Source: Saccharum officinarum | Lineage: Eukaryota; Streptophyta; Magnoliopsida; Poales; Poaceae | Assembly (NCBI GenBank): GCA_020631735.1 | Contig: CM036159.1 | Span: 17,895,511-17,959,510, forward strand | Direction of reading: 5' to 3' | DNA: 64,000 nt | Shown: positions 10,885 to 20,999 of the stretch, piece after piece | Numbering within the stretch: the first letter of the stretch is position 1 | How the letters are laid out: each line of letters starts with the position of its first letter | Notes under the pieces: generated by a model | The model's database searches: none | Told to the model about the DNA's origin: nothing | The model's input: only the letters and a program-made list of their open reading frames with translations | Position numbers and translations under genes: made by a program

Positions 10885-12244
10885 GGTGTGTTTGATTGGT
10901 GGAATCACCTTATGGTTCATGAGGTGGTGTATGTGTAACATTTGTTGATCCCATAAATTTTAGTTAAATCAACCTAATTATAGATTAGGAGAAACTCATT
11001 CTATTCTACAAACTAAAAAAATTAAGAAATAAGAAAAGAATAAATCACCTCATTCTTCAAACAAGGGTCAATTGGATCTGTGCCATTATAACTTTGCTGT
11101 TTTGGAGGCACACCATTACAACTTGCAAAACTGAGCAGGTGCCATTACAATTCTGGTGGAAGTTGAAATACGCCACTATCTAGTCTGAGAGCTACTTAGG
11201 CCCACATGCAGATGATAGTATTTTTGTATAGACCAAAGTGCCCCCACTACTAAAATATAGACCAAAAATGCCCCCACTACTCTCCCTCCTCTGCACTGAC
11301 TAACATATGGACCCTGTCATCTTCTCACTCCGTCTTGGCGGCGCGTCCAGTTGAGGGGCGGGAATCCTCGGCGGTGCAGCTACCCAGCGGCGCGGCCCCG
11401 ACGTCATGGACAGCCAAGGGCACGGCTCCCGGGAGGCGCGGCAGGCCCAAGGGCACGGCTCCCCAACGCAGCTGTCCTGGGCGGCCCAGGGGCGCGGCTC
11501 CACCGTCGATGGAGGAGGCGAGGGCGCTGCCGCCGGCCCCATATGCGCCCCTTGTGCTGCTGCTTGTGGAGGAGAAGAGTGCGCTCGCTGACGTAAGCAC
11601 AGCAGCCCCCGTGTGGCACAGTGCGGCTAGCCTGGTTGTCGGTCGCCTGCTCCTACAGCGGCGACGTGGTGTGGCGCGGCAGCTCGCCCGATGGCAGCCG
11701 GAGTGGCGGTAGCGGAGGGAGCACGTCAGGACCTTGGAGTCATGGAGCCGCGCGAGCGCGTCCGGGTGGAGGAAGTGGTGTAGACGGGTGCTGGCCACGG
11801 TGCGCCAGCGAGCGTGGCCGGTGGCGTCCGCAAGCAGTGGGAGGCATGGGTGCTGCGGCGTTGGAGGTCGGCCTCGGTTGCCATGCTAGCCCCGACCACC
11901 TGCGGATCTGGCCACCACCGTCCATGCTCGCCGGAGATGTGAGACATCTGGCAGCCACCGTTCGTCGGAGATGGAGAGATGGCGAGAGGAAGCTGAGTTG
12001 GAAGGAAGAGATGATGAGTGAGCCCTAGTGTCAGCGAGTGGAGGCTGGGATAGTAGCAGGGGCAATAGTGTCTATATGAAAATACGGAGGCCTTCCGACA
12101 TCTGCAGACGTATATAATGGCGTATCTCAAACATCTATAAAGTTATAATGACAGTGGCATAGTTTCTTAAATAGTAATGGTGTGCTTCAAAAACGATAGA
12201 ATTATAATGGCACAGATCCAATTAACCCTTCAAACAAACACACC
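10885..12244. mobile_element. MITE with GGTGTGTTTG ends, split by a Pack-MULE-like element
   Basis: The left part (10885-11064) starts GGTGTGTTTGATTGG. The right part (12238-12244, preceded by the duplicated 9 bases) ends CAAACACACC. Removing the inserted element at 11065-12228 and one TSD copy joins the parts into a short inverted-repeat element of roughly 190 bp. No target duplication of its own is visible, possibly because another MITE sits almost against its right end. Confidence 0.7.
11065..12228. mobile_element. Mutator-like element, Pack-MULE type
   Basis: A perfect 9-bp target duplication, TTCAAACAA, flanks the element (11056-11064 and 12229-12237). The ends form long imperfect inverted repeats of roughly 90 bp beginning GGGTCAATTGGATC / GGGTTAATTGGATC, with shared GTGCCATTATAA and CACACCATTAC blocks. 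Nine-base duplications plus long inverted repeats indicate Mutator-like elements. The interior (11330-12050) is strongly GC-rich, unlike its AT-rich ends and surroundings, as in Pack-MULEs that have captured gene fragments. Several short open frames overlap there on both strands. None is recognisable, so the source gene is unknown. Confidence 0.85.
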
Positions 12245-12246
12245 TG

Positions 12247-12484
12247 GGCCTTGTTTAGATTGAAAGTTTTTTCAACCTGATGAATAGTACCACTTTCGTC
12301 TTATTTGATAAATATTGTCCAATCGTGGACCAACTAGGCTCAAAAGATTCATCTCGTGATTTCCAACTAAACTATGTAATTAGTTATTTTTTACCTATAT
12401 TTAATACTCTATGTAAGCGGCTAAAAATTGATGTGATAGAGAGAGTGAAAAAATTTGGAATTTTGAGGGGACCTAAACAAGGCC
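12247..12484. mobile_element. short inverted-repeat MITE (GGCCTTGTTTAG ends)
   Basis: The ends GGCCTTGTTTAG and CTAAACAAGGCC are flanked by CTG on both sides (12244-12246 and 12485-12487). The interior has the ATTAGTTATTTTTTACC and AAACTATGTAATTAG blocks of a very abundant grass MITE family. Superfamily uncertain. A decayed relative of the same body type lies at 16263-16420. Confidence 0.8.
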
Positions 12485-12487
12485 CTG

Positions 12488-13054
12488 GATTGAGAGAGCC
12501 TAGCGCGAGTGAATTCGTGGGCAACTGCCAGCGACACACAAACCGGTCAGGTACAATGCATCTGAACACTGGCCCCGGAAGCCTAATAGAGCCACGTCAC
12601 CCCCAAAAAAAAATTGACCTCGCTCCCGCTGCGTCTCGATCGCGGGGCCAACGTAACGGGCCCCTTCCTATCCCCATCAGCTATCACCTGCCTGTCCTCA
12701 CAAAAAACCATTTCCCACACGTCGGCGACCACGCCACTGTTGTTTAGCCGTTGACCTGCGGGACCCATGACCACGGGCCCGTCCCCAGCCATGTAGGTCC
12801 TACATATCATTGGAGCATATATCCTCAGGGGGCAGCGGAGGGCACGGCTTGCTCCGTGAGGTCACGGGCGAACGCGTGGAAAGCGACCGTCGTGGGGCCG
12901 GCGCGTCAGCGGCGCGAGTATTTGGGTCGTGGAGCTCGGCGTGCGGCTGCGGCACCGCTCGCACCGTCACTCGCACGCCACAAATTACGGGAAGGCCCCT
13001 GCCGCCGCGAACCAAAACCCCAGCGCCCGTAGCAGGAGACGACCGCTCTGGGCA
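12488..13054 (+). promoter_or_regulatory. upstream region and 5' leader of the PHD-finger gene
   Basis: This 567-bp stretch becomes progressively GC-rich toward the start codon, as is usual for grass genes. I see no convincing TATA box. An in-frame upstream ATG at 12929 would extend the protein by 42 residues of low-complexity basic sequence. I judge it leader rather than coding. Confidence 0.4.
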
Positions 13055-15950
13055 ATGCCGTCCACGCGCGCGCTCCGGCGGTTCGACCCGCGACGGTCGC
13101 CGCCGCCACGACAGAGCTCGCAGGCGGCGGCGGCCGCGAAGGAGGAGGAGGAGGAGGCGAGCCCGTGGCTGCCGTCCTCATCCTCCACCTCGTCATCTTC
13201 CTCCTCGGCCTCCGCGCTCTTCAAGCACTCCGCCGCCTTGTCGGCGGCTGGGCCGAGGGGTGGATCGGGGACGCGCGTGTACCCGCTGCGGGACTTCCCG
13301 GGCGGGGACGCGGCCGCGCTCGGCGGCGCGTTCCGGGACAACGTGCGGTGGCTCCTGAAGCAGTGGAGCTGCGCACCGGGTTCCGGGTCGGCGTGGCGCG
13401 CGCTGCTCTCGGACGAGCGCACCGGCGCCTTAGTCCCCATCGTCGCCGTGGAGGAGCTCGCTGCGGCGTCGCCCTCGCCGCTCTGCGATCTCTGTCGCTG
13501 CGCCGGTGAGTTGGCTTCGCTTCCCTGGGCCTTCATCGCGTATTTGGGCGCAGCACGCGCTTCTTTCGTTCGTGGGGTTTTGAATGCTTGATGGATGCGC
13601 TGATTAGGTTTTAGTCGTGAGTTCTTCCCGATTTTTGCTGATTTGGATGTGTGGATTAGTAGAACTGTTGTTACAAATTCTCTGTCTCTGTGCGATTCGT
13701 GGCCTTCGTGACCGTAGGGGGATTCTTGGGGGATATTTTTCAGTACTAATTACTTACAATTATTGTTCCTATCTGTTGATAAATGCGCTGAATGAGCGTC
13801 AAACTACTTCTAATTCTGATTACATACAACGTTGGGTGAATAATAGGAATTGCATTTCTGTTCAACATTCTTGCACTTATGATTATGACCCGTTATTTTC
13901 CTGTGCACATTGCCAGGAATTGACGACTCCATGTTGCTTGTTTCAATTTTTTTTTAAATCACTTCCGAAAATACCAGTGCGGTTATAATGGTGGCCCCTA
14001 TCCTCTTAAAGTTTCTTTCTTCTTCTGGAAAAGATGTTGTTTCGTGCATTGATTTACATCCTAGTTCAGTAAATGCCAACTCAGCAATGGTCGAAATAAG
14101 TGCATGATCTGGACCGCAATTTCAGGTTGGAGCCACCACTGGGTGTCAAAGCGGAAGTACCATTTCATCATTCCGGCAGTGGTCGACTGGGACCAGCCAA
14201 TCAGGGCTGATGCGTTGCTTGGGCACACCGATCACCTCCTACATGGTCTGATCCATAGTAATGGCTTTGGTCACCTTGTCACTCTCCATGGTCGTGATGG
14301 TGGCTCCACTTTCCTCTCTGGCTGCCAGATCATGGATATATGGGATCAGCTTTGCGCAGCTCTCCGTGTAAGGTAACAACAATATACTCTTTCTTCCCTG
14401 TTCAGAAATACTCTTCAGTTAAGTACCTGTTAGCTAGTTGAGCTTAAATTACACCAGCAAATTCTGAACTTTGGTAACTTTATGAAGGCTGTAAACTCAA
14501 GAAAGATAACCCACCTTGTTTCTATCTTCTGAGCTTTGGAAGGTTTCTGTGCAGAGCCGTCTCTGTTGTGGACTTGACCCAGAAGCACTCTGTGGACCTC
14601 CGCCTCCTGCTTGGAGTGGCACAAGGCAAGACATGGTTCACTCGCTGGGGGTACTGCCTTGCCAAGGGTTGTTTCAGCGTGTCTAGGTCCACTTATGCTG
14701 CTGCACTTGAAGCCCTTGCTACCCTGCCTGTTGACTGTCTCCGTAGTCGTCATGTCCGTCGTGTGGTCACCATCTACCGCCGCCTCTCCAACAAACCTCT
14801 GGCTACAGTCCGTGAGTTCCTCCTCTGCCTCCTTGATTGGAAGCACCTTGAGGCCCCGCTTTCTCCTCCTCCCGTGAAGACATCCCCACGGCTGATGTTC
14901 TTGCTGCCAAAGTCATGTATGGTGAAGAGGCTCAGGCAGCCATGCCAACGCTTTGAGGACATAGTTGACCTGCTTGAGTGTCGGTGGTCAAAGAAGCGTC
15001 TGCTTAGTGCTGCAGAGGTTGTTGTTGAAAAGCTGCGGGAGCATGCCGATGGCACAAGGATAACACGGCAGGCAGTGCGAGATGCTGCCAGGGGTGCCAT
15101 CGGTGACACTGGTCTCCTGGACTTCGTCATCAAGTCACTCAATGACACTGTTGTTGGTAACCACATTGTGCGCCGCGTGCCTGACCCTGAGAATCGTGTG
15201 CTTCACTTCAGCCTTGAGGAATATGCTGAGCCTGAGCCACAGCCGCAGGCAGATCATGAGCTTGAGCCAGTGGAAGTTGATGCAGAGCACAGCCCTCCTG
15301 CAGTCCGATGGCCAAACACAGCAGAGGCGGAGCGGGATCTGCGTGCTGTGTGCCGGGCAATGGTGGAGGCACGCAGTGAAGCAGCACAGGCTGTACTGGA
15401 CTGCAAGCACTGGGTGAAATGGTGGGGCCTTAGGGATGAGTCTGATGACCAGCTAAGGTTCCTTGTTGAGTGGCGACCACAGCCATGGGAGGCTACTGAA
15501 CTTACAAGGCCAATGCCGCCAGGGGATATCGTGGTGGTACCCCTGCATACATCCATAGGTGAGCTGCTTGTTGAGGCGGAGCATGCATTGCGAGATACGT
15601 ACTGCTTCTTTGAGGATTTCCAGGGCGAGTCACTGGATGGCATTGCTGGGGATAAATGGGATCCGGTGATGCTTGGTGGAGCAGAGTCTGGTGACACCAT
15701 CGGTGTGCATGGCCACAGAGCCGACATGGAGACTGGGCTGCGGTGCCAGGGAGGAGCGGATGCGTGGGAGGTGCAGTGTGTTTGTGGTGCACAGGACGAC
15801 GATGGGGAGCGCATGGTGGCATGCGATGCATGCAATGTCTGGCACCATACACGCTGTGTCGGCATTGCAGATGGTGCTCCGGTGCCACCATTATTTCTCT
15901 GCATATCCTGTAGTGGCGCGCTCATGGCCGCTGGACCAATTTCTGGATGA
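13055..15950 (+). CDS. PHD-finger protein, MS1/MMD1/At1g33420 group (three exons)
   Basis: Exons 13055-13505, 14126-14372 and 14555-15950 join in phase (2094 nt, 697 residues plus stop). Donors are GCCG|GTGAG and GTAAG|GTAAC; acceptors are TTTCAG|GT and GTGCAG|AG. The N-terminus is Ser/Ala/Glu-rich, followed by RVYPLRDFPGG and DNVRWLLKQWSC. Exon 2 has the family block GWSHHWVSKRKYHFIIP and the HSNGFGHL motif. The C-terminus (about 640-690) is a PHD zinc finger with the C4HC3 pattern, starting CVCG, then CDACNVWHHTRC and ending CISC. PHD fingers usually read histone H3 tails. Arabidopsis relatives MS1 and MMD1/DUET act in tapetum and male meiosis, and length and layout favour the less studied At1g33420-like branch. 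Nuclear chromatin reader is inferred. All splice junctions and the frame are intact. Confidence 0.93.
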
Positions 15951-16262
15951 GACACTAACGGTACCTGAAGTTAAGTGACAATTCTTTTGCACCTTATTCG
16001 GTTCATGCCTGACGGTAGTAGTCTGACGAGTAAACCAGTTCTGATACTGTTGAGTCCTTTTGTGTAAAGTGCGTTGCTGTAGTAGTATGTGATAAGTTTA
16101 GTAACGATGTAGTAATACCGAATGTTATCTGTAGTAGTCGACTGTCGCTGTAGAGGATTAGCAGTAGAAAGAGAAGCACTATCCATGTCAGCAATCGACT
16201 GAAATTTTGTACATTGGGGCCTTGCATCAAAATATCCACTATCACATCAAATCTTTCACGCA
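15951..16262 (+). other. 3' flank of the PHD-finger gene
   Basis: Probable 3' untranslated sequence and terminator region. It is AT-rich after about 16030. No clean AATAAA signal is evident. Confidence 0.4.
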
Positions 16263-16420
16263 TGCATGAAGCATTAAATGTAGTAAAAAAGATACTAATG
16301 CATAGTTTGTCTGTAAATGTCGGGACGAATCTTTTGAGCCTAGTTAGTCCATGATTGGACTTACCAAATCAACAAAAGATGCTACAGTAAACCTACTTTT
16401 CGCGAAGTGAACACACCCTG
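16263..16420. mobile_element. MITE remnant
   Basis: This holds the block GGGACGAATCTTTTGAGCC, then TTAGTCCATGATTGG and GATGCTACAGTAAAC, all diagnostic of the common grass MITE family also seen at 9746-10053. The ends are lost. Confidence 0.6.
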
Positions 16421-16596
16421 GGCATATATTACAGAGTAGATGCTGTAAAATAGCTGTCCTGTGATTTGCGCCTTTCTACCGTCTGTGGATCTTGGCAACG
16501 AAGTTTAACTTGTTCACTGTGTTATAAGAATCTATTTGTTGCCTGATAAAAAAAAATTTATTTGTTGCTGTTTGATTTGCCGTTAGTCTGCAGTAG

Positions 16597-17352
16597 TGTC
16601 GGTGTTCGGACCTGGGAGGGCTCTAGACCGACGAGTGAATTTGTGTTGCGTGCTCCCTAATTCGGATGGTGATGCAAAGAGAATATACAGGGTTTATCCT
16701 GGTTCGGGCAAAGAAGGCCCTACGTCCAGTGGAGAAGTATTATATTTCCTTGCACCGAAGTGCTTTGTGGGGTTACAAGCTGTGAGAGAGGGAGCCGTCC
16801 CAAGTCTCAAGAAAGAGTAAATGAAGTGTTGCTTGAGATGTTGATCTCGGAAGTGGAGAAAACGTCTGTCTCGTTGTCCTTGTTTGAGAACCCTCTGCCT
16901 TCTCTTTTATAGAGTCAAGTGGAGGCCGAGGTGTCCTAAAAACCCTAAGGCGGTGCCTTGGAGGTGAAGGCGCGGTGGGCGCTGTTGAGGTTGCTGTGGC
17001 GACGTGCATCTGTGAATGCCAGCCATCCCTAGGGTGTCGTGGTGACGTTGGTGACAGGACGGTGAAAGACCCTATGTCCTGTGGCCGTGCGATCCCCTGT
17101 GGTCGACATACGGGCGTTGTTCCTTTGTTGACCGGCGGCGCTCGAGGCCTGATCGGGACGTGACTGAGGGGTCGACGAGGAACGGATAATACCGAGCCCC
17201 AGAAAACCCGGGCGCGGTGATTGTTGTCTTGTGCGTCGAGGGCGTCGATGGTAGAACAGTGCTAGACGTGGTGTGAATAGTGACAGCTTTTTTTACCATC
17301 CATCCCAGGATGGGCAGTAAAAAGTAGGATTAGACACGGGTGTTGCTCGCAC
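16597..17352 (-). mobile_element. Ty3/gypsy (Tat-type) LTR, cut by the assembly gap
   Basis: This is a reverse-complement copy of the LTR at 39425-40513. It starts TGTCGGTGTTCGG (the LTR 3' end) and includes the TATA region CTCTTTTATAGAGTC near 16902 (minus-strand TATAAAAGAG). It extends through the segment containing CATCCCAGGATGGGC before reaching the Ns at 17353. About 330 bp of the LTR 5' portion is not seen, and the sequence after the gap is unrelated. No internal retrotransposon sequence lies on its inner side at 16500-16596, so it is probably a solo LTR. Confidence 0.85.
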
Positions 17353-17452
17353 NNNNNNNNNNNNNNNNNNNNNNNNNNNNNNNNNNNNNNNNNNNNNNNN
17401 NNNNNNNNNNNNNNNNNNNNNNNNNNNNNNNNNNNNNNNNNNNNNNNNNNNN
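17353..17452. other. assembly gap (100 N)
   Basis: Exactly 100 undetermined bases, a conventional placeholder for a gap of unknown size. About 330 bp of LTR sequence expected beyond 17352 is absent on the far side, so the true missing length is probably more than 100 bp. Confidence 0.98.
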
Positions 17453-17670
17453 CATTTGTATACTAGAAATAAATGGTTAAATTAATCATGTCAATGGCTA
17501 AAACGATTCTTTTTTTCCAGATTAAATACTTAGATAATGCTCGAGCGCGGGCGTTCGGCATCCATACGCCACACGCTAATTTTTTTATATTTGACCCTTT
17601 TTTTTTTTTTCCGAAGAAAATTCACGTTTAGCCCCATGAACGACGTAAACTCAACTTTGAACCCTGAGGG

Positions 17671-17828
17671 TCGACGCCATGATTCATGGCGTCGAGGTTA
17701 CACGTCTCGACGCCGTGACTCACGGCGTCGAGCTTCGGAGCCCTATTTGACGTGGCAGATGATCTGGCAGACAGCTCGACGCTATAGATCACGGCGTCGA
17801 GCTCGACGCCGCGGATCACGGCGTCGAG
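17671..17828. repeat. four palindromic CTCGACGCC...GGCGTCGAG units, left arm
   Basis: The units lie at 17671-17695, 17706-17732, 17775-17801 and 17802-17828. Each is a near-perfect inverted repeat of 9-12 bases per half (half-site CTCGACGCC) around a short variable centre. The last two abut. Confidence 0.9.
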
Positions 17829-19465
17829 CCTGGATTGCTAGCACAGCAGGCTAGCGTAGCTGCAGATCAGACTGCAGGTCGCTAGTGCTTTGGCACTGTG
17901 CGTGGACGTGTCTATGCTAATCTGCTGCCTGGAAAGAACTGTGGTGATCGGATATTCGGATATCGCAGCTTGCTGGGGATGCTGGGAGAGAAGAGGATGA
18001 TATACGCTGCCTGGAAGGAACTGTGGTGATCGGATTTATAGCTGACCGAGAGCACAGCACAGGCATATATATAAATATTATAAAGCCCTAGTAATTAATA
18101 ACTGATGATGATATACTACTGCATACTAGTATTAATTATAGCTAGCTAGGCGACGACGTGCATGAGATGATCGAGATGTATCGACGAGCTGAGGCTGAGC
18201 TGCCTAGAATGAACTAGCTAGGAGTAGTACGTATACAGTAGCTGACTGTATTGTAGTAGTATGTATACAGTAGCTGACTGTATAGTAGTAGTACGTATGT
18301 AGAATAGATGGACACGGATGGTCATCAGGGCATGCACTGTGCATCATGCTCATAGTAGTCTGAAGGATAGAAATCTAATTTTTTAATAAATTTATTTAGA
18401 AATATAAATGTTGCGTGTATTTTTTTATAATTAAGTTAAATTTATAGCACGAAAATCGAAAACGAAAGTAAACCGGGAAAGTAGCTGCTGGATGTAGCAG
18501 GAAAACGAGAACTGTAGCTTAAAGTGAGCGGACAGAGCTGACTGAGTAGCTGCTGGTGCGGGTAGCAGCTAGCTGTATGTACGAAATTGCATCGCATGGT
18601 GTGTGTGTCATGCCAATAACCTGCTGGATGGTGAGCTATCGTGTCAGCATATCTCGATCGCGAGCGAGCAAGAGCATGCATGCTTATGCTCCCCGGTCCG
18701 ATGCATGGATCATTCATCAATGTTCAGTCAGCATTTCGATGGATATGTATTGATCGATTCAGTAAAACAGTAATAAGAGAGACACTCCTAGATAAATAGT
18801 ACTAGCACGGTTGGGCGCGCTGCCGCCAGTAGAGAAAATATTTTAAATTTGACCGAGCAAGAAAAAAAGACGAAAGTGAACAATAAATGTCGATGCCATG
18901 TCATTACAGTGTTGAGCAACAGACTAAGCACGGAGAAGTCAGGAAAAAACTCCTGGTCGAGAGATATAATATATTATAAGACACGTAATACTGCATGTAG
19001 AGTGTAGAGGATTTTAATTTCCCTCACACTGCTGTGCTGCACATGCAGCGCCTACACGTATGACAATTGTCAAGTGAACGTGGTGGATATGGATAGGTAT
19101 CTGCCTGCCTGCATGTATGCCCGTGCGCACGAGACTGATCTGACCCATGCATATACCAAGACGATCCAATCCAATCCATTGCATGCACGTACGTAGAATT
19201 TCAGACATACCACATATACATAGTGGATAGAAAACACTGATGTGCTGACGAGTGACGAGAGACCACTGATCGATGTGCATGTAGTAGTGCAGACGAGAGA
19301 GACGAGGGCCACATCTTCTCCCACCGCGCGCACATCCCACATCATCGATCGAGATGGATCCACTGCACATGCGTGCACATGCACGCCGCCGTTCAGTCGT
19401 CCGGCCGCGCAGTATAGCCGCACGCGGAATTGCAGAGTTTACATACGACGAACAGGGCAGCAGGG

Positions 19466-19624
19466 CTCGACGCCGTGATCTATGGCATCGAGCTCGACGC
19501 CGTGATCTATGGCGTCGAGCTGTCTGCCAGATCATCCGCCACGTCAAATAGTGCCCCGAAGCTCAACGCCGTGAATCACGGCGTCGAGACGTGTAACCTC
19601 GACGCCATGAATCATGGCGTCGAC
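19466..19624. repeat. four palindromic units, right arm
   Basis: The units lie at 19466-19492, 19493-19519, 19562-19588 and 19598-19624, in mirror order to the left arm. Centres vary between units (GTGATCTAT, GTGAATCAC, ATGAATCAT), while the GACGCC/GGCGTC half-sites are mostly kept. Confidence 0.9.
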
Positions 19625-20035
19625 CCCCAGGGTCTAAAGTTGAGTTTACGTTGCTCAGAGGTCTAAACGTAAATTTTCTTCGAAAAAAGGGTCAAATGGT
19701 AAAAAATACGGGCCACACGGCCCAGTCCACCTCGCTGCTCCCGGTGGTGCCACTCTCTCACGCTCGTGACACACACCCCGACTGCGACGCGCGCTCCCTT
19801 TTGTCGCCGGCCCCACTCGTCATGGGCCCCGCCGACGTGGATATGCCACCTCCACCATGTCTTACGCTCGGAATCGCGCCTCCCACCTGGATTAGTGCCG
19901 TCCTCGGCGGCCGCGCGTGCCATCCGCCAGCTGCAACCATTACCGAGGCCCGTGCCTCGCGCCTGGACCAGTGCTGCCCTCCGCATCACTATGTGGCATT
20001 GAACTTCGCGCTAGCACCGAGCTCCGTACCATATG

Positions 20036-20330
20036 TTTTACATGTTTTAGATATATATTTCATGTGTTTCATCTTTATGTTTCACGTGTTTTATTAGGAT
20101 GTTGCAAAAGGATTTGCTGTTGCATATGTCGCAATACCTACATACGTATATTTCAAGTATATGTTTCAGCTGTTTCAGACGTATGTTGCAAATGTATGTT
20201 CCAAATGTTTCAGCTATTTCAGATGCATGTTGTAACCGTTTTATTTGGATGTTGCAATAACTATACGGGTATGTTTCAGGAGTATACTGCATATGTTGCA
20301 ACGGTCGGACGGGTGTTGCAGAGGAGATGA
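20036..20330. repeat. degenerate GTTGCA/GTTTCA-rich repeat
   Basis: An AT-rich block with repeated ATGTTGCA, TATGTTTCA and TGTTTCAGA words in a loose 30-50 bp rhythm. The same vocabulary and flanking GC-rich arms occur at 36110-36470. Both belong to one dispersed repeat family and no function is apparent. Confidence 0.75.
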
Positions 20331-20783
20331 GACATTAGGACGGGGAAGGGACGCGCCGAGACAGCGTGGAGGAGGATGGGGGCGCAGCAAGGGATGGCGC
20401 CGCGGCGAGGCGAGGAGCGCGGCGCGGTGGGTGGAGGAGCGAGGCGTGGCGGGGAAGGAGCGCGGCGGGCTTGACGCGGGTGCACAGCCAGGATGGGATT
20501 GAGGCGTGGGATGGGTCGCGTGTGACCGGACGCAGTCGCTGGCGCGAGATGGGTCATGGACTACCGGACGCGATCGTTGGCGTGGGATCTGTGCGAGCAC
20601 AGAGGCGTCCGATGCGCCACGGGTGCAGGCGTCGAAGCTGTGTCCGGACGGGGGCTAGCGTCCGGATGTCCGGGCACTAGCCCCACCCTAAATACTTTGT
20701 GTAGGGCCAATGATGTGAGAATTTGATGGGAGTTAGCTACGGGTATGAGGGCCTGTACAACGCTCCATTTGGCTGGGCGCTTA

Positions 20784-20990
20784 GGGCAGCTCCAATGTGA
20801 CTTATAAGCTAACTCTAAGTATATTATTTCATATTTTAATAGAGAAAAGTGAAAAACTATATCTTAAACAAGAGTTAGGTTTATACATACACTTCAAGAT
20901 TACGTGAGTGTCGAACAATGTGATATTAGTTAATATTATTGGAGAAGTTGTTTTAGAGCCGGTAACTAGCTCATACAGTTGAGAGTGCCC
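20784..20990. mobile_element. Tourist-like MITE
   Basis: The ends GGGCAGCTCCAATG and the complement of the right end, GGGCACTCTCAACTG, are bordered by TTA at 20781-20783 and 20991-20993. AT-rich interior of 207 bp. Confidence 0.8.
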
Positions 20991-20999
20991 TTATGCACT

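Larger units (their letters stand above)
17576..19711. mobile_element. nested Mutator-like element with palindrome-bearing long inverted repeats
   Basis: The left arm (17576 to about 17830) and right arm (about 19464-19711) are inverted copies roughly 250 bp long, sharing TTTGACCC, the AAGAAAATT-CACGTTTAG block and four palindromic units each. GCCACACG at 17568-17575 and 19712-19719 (8 of 9 bases if extended by one) is the likely target duplication. The 1.6-kb interior is non-coding. It includes a Stowaway fragment at 18378-18475 and tandem GTAGCTGACTGTAT motifs near 18238-18280. I see no transposase. Confidence 0.78.
17532..20688. mobile_element. outer Mutator-like element with GC-rich arms
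   Basis: A perfect 9-bp duplication, TAAATACTT, occurs at 17523-17531 and 20689-20697. Inside it, the left end (ATGCTCGAGCGCGGGCG...) and the complement of the right end (GGGGCTAGTGCCCGGACATCC) are imperfect inverted repeats. With the nested element at 17576-19711 removed, the body is about 1 kb: GC-rich 19720-19990, an AT-rich GTTGCA-repeat core 20036-20330, GC-rich 20331-20688. A related body lies at 35672-36750. No transposase gene is present. Confidence 0.75.

Noticed and set aside
11335..12028. Overlapping GC-rich open frames as a host gene
   Set aside because: They lie wholly inside a Mutator-like element, have no recognisable domain, and are open on both strands because of base composition.
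12929..13054. Upstream ATG of the PHD gene as the true start
   Set aside because: It would add 42 residues of low-complexity basic sequence. The start at 13055 gives 697 residues with a more typical N-terminus. Not excluded.
12985..13536. Long minus-strand open frame opposite exon 1 of the PHD gene
   Set aside because: GC-rich sequence opens all frames. The plus-strand exon has matching splice sites and a continuing protein family.
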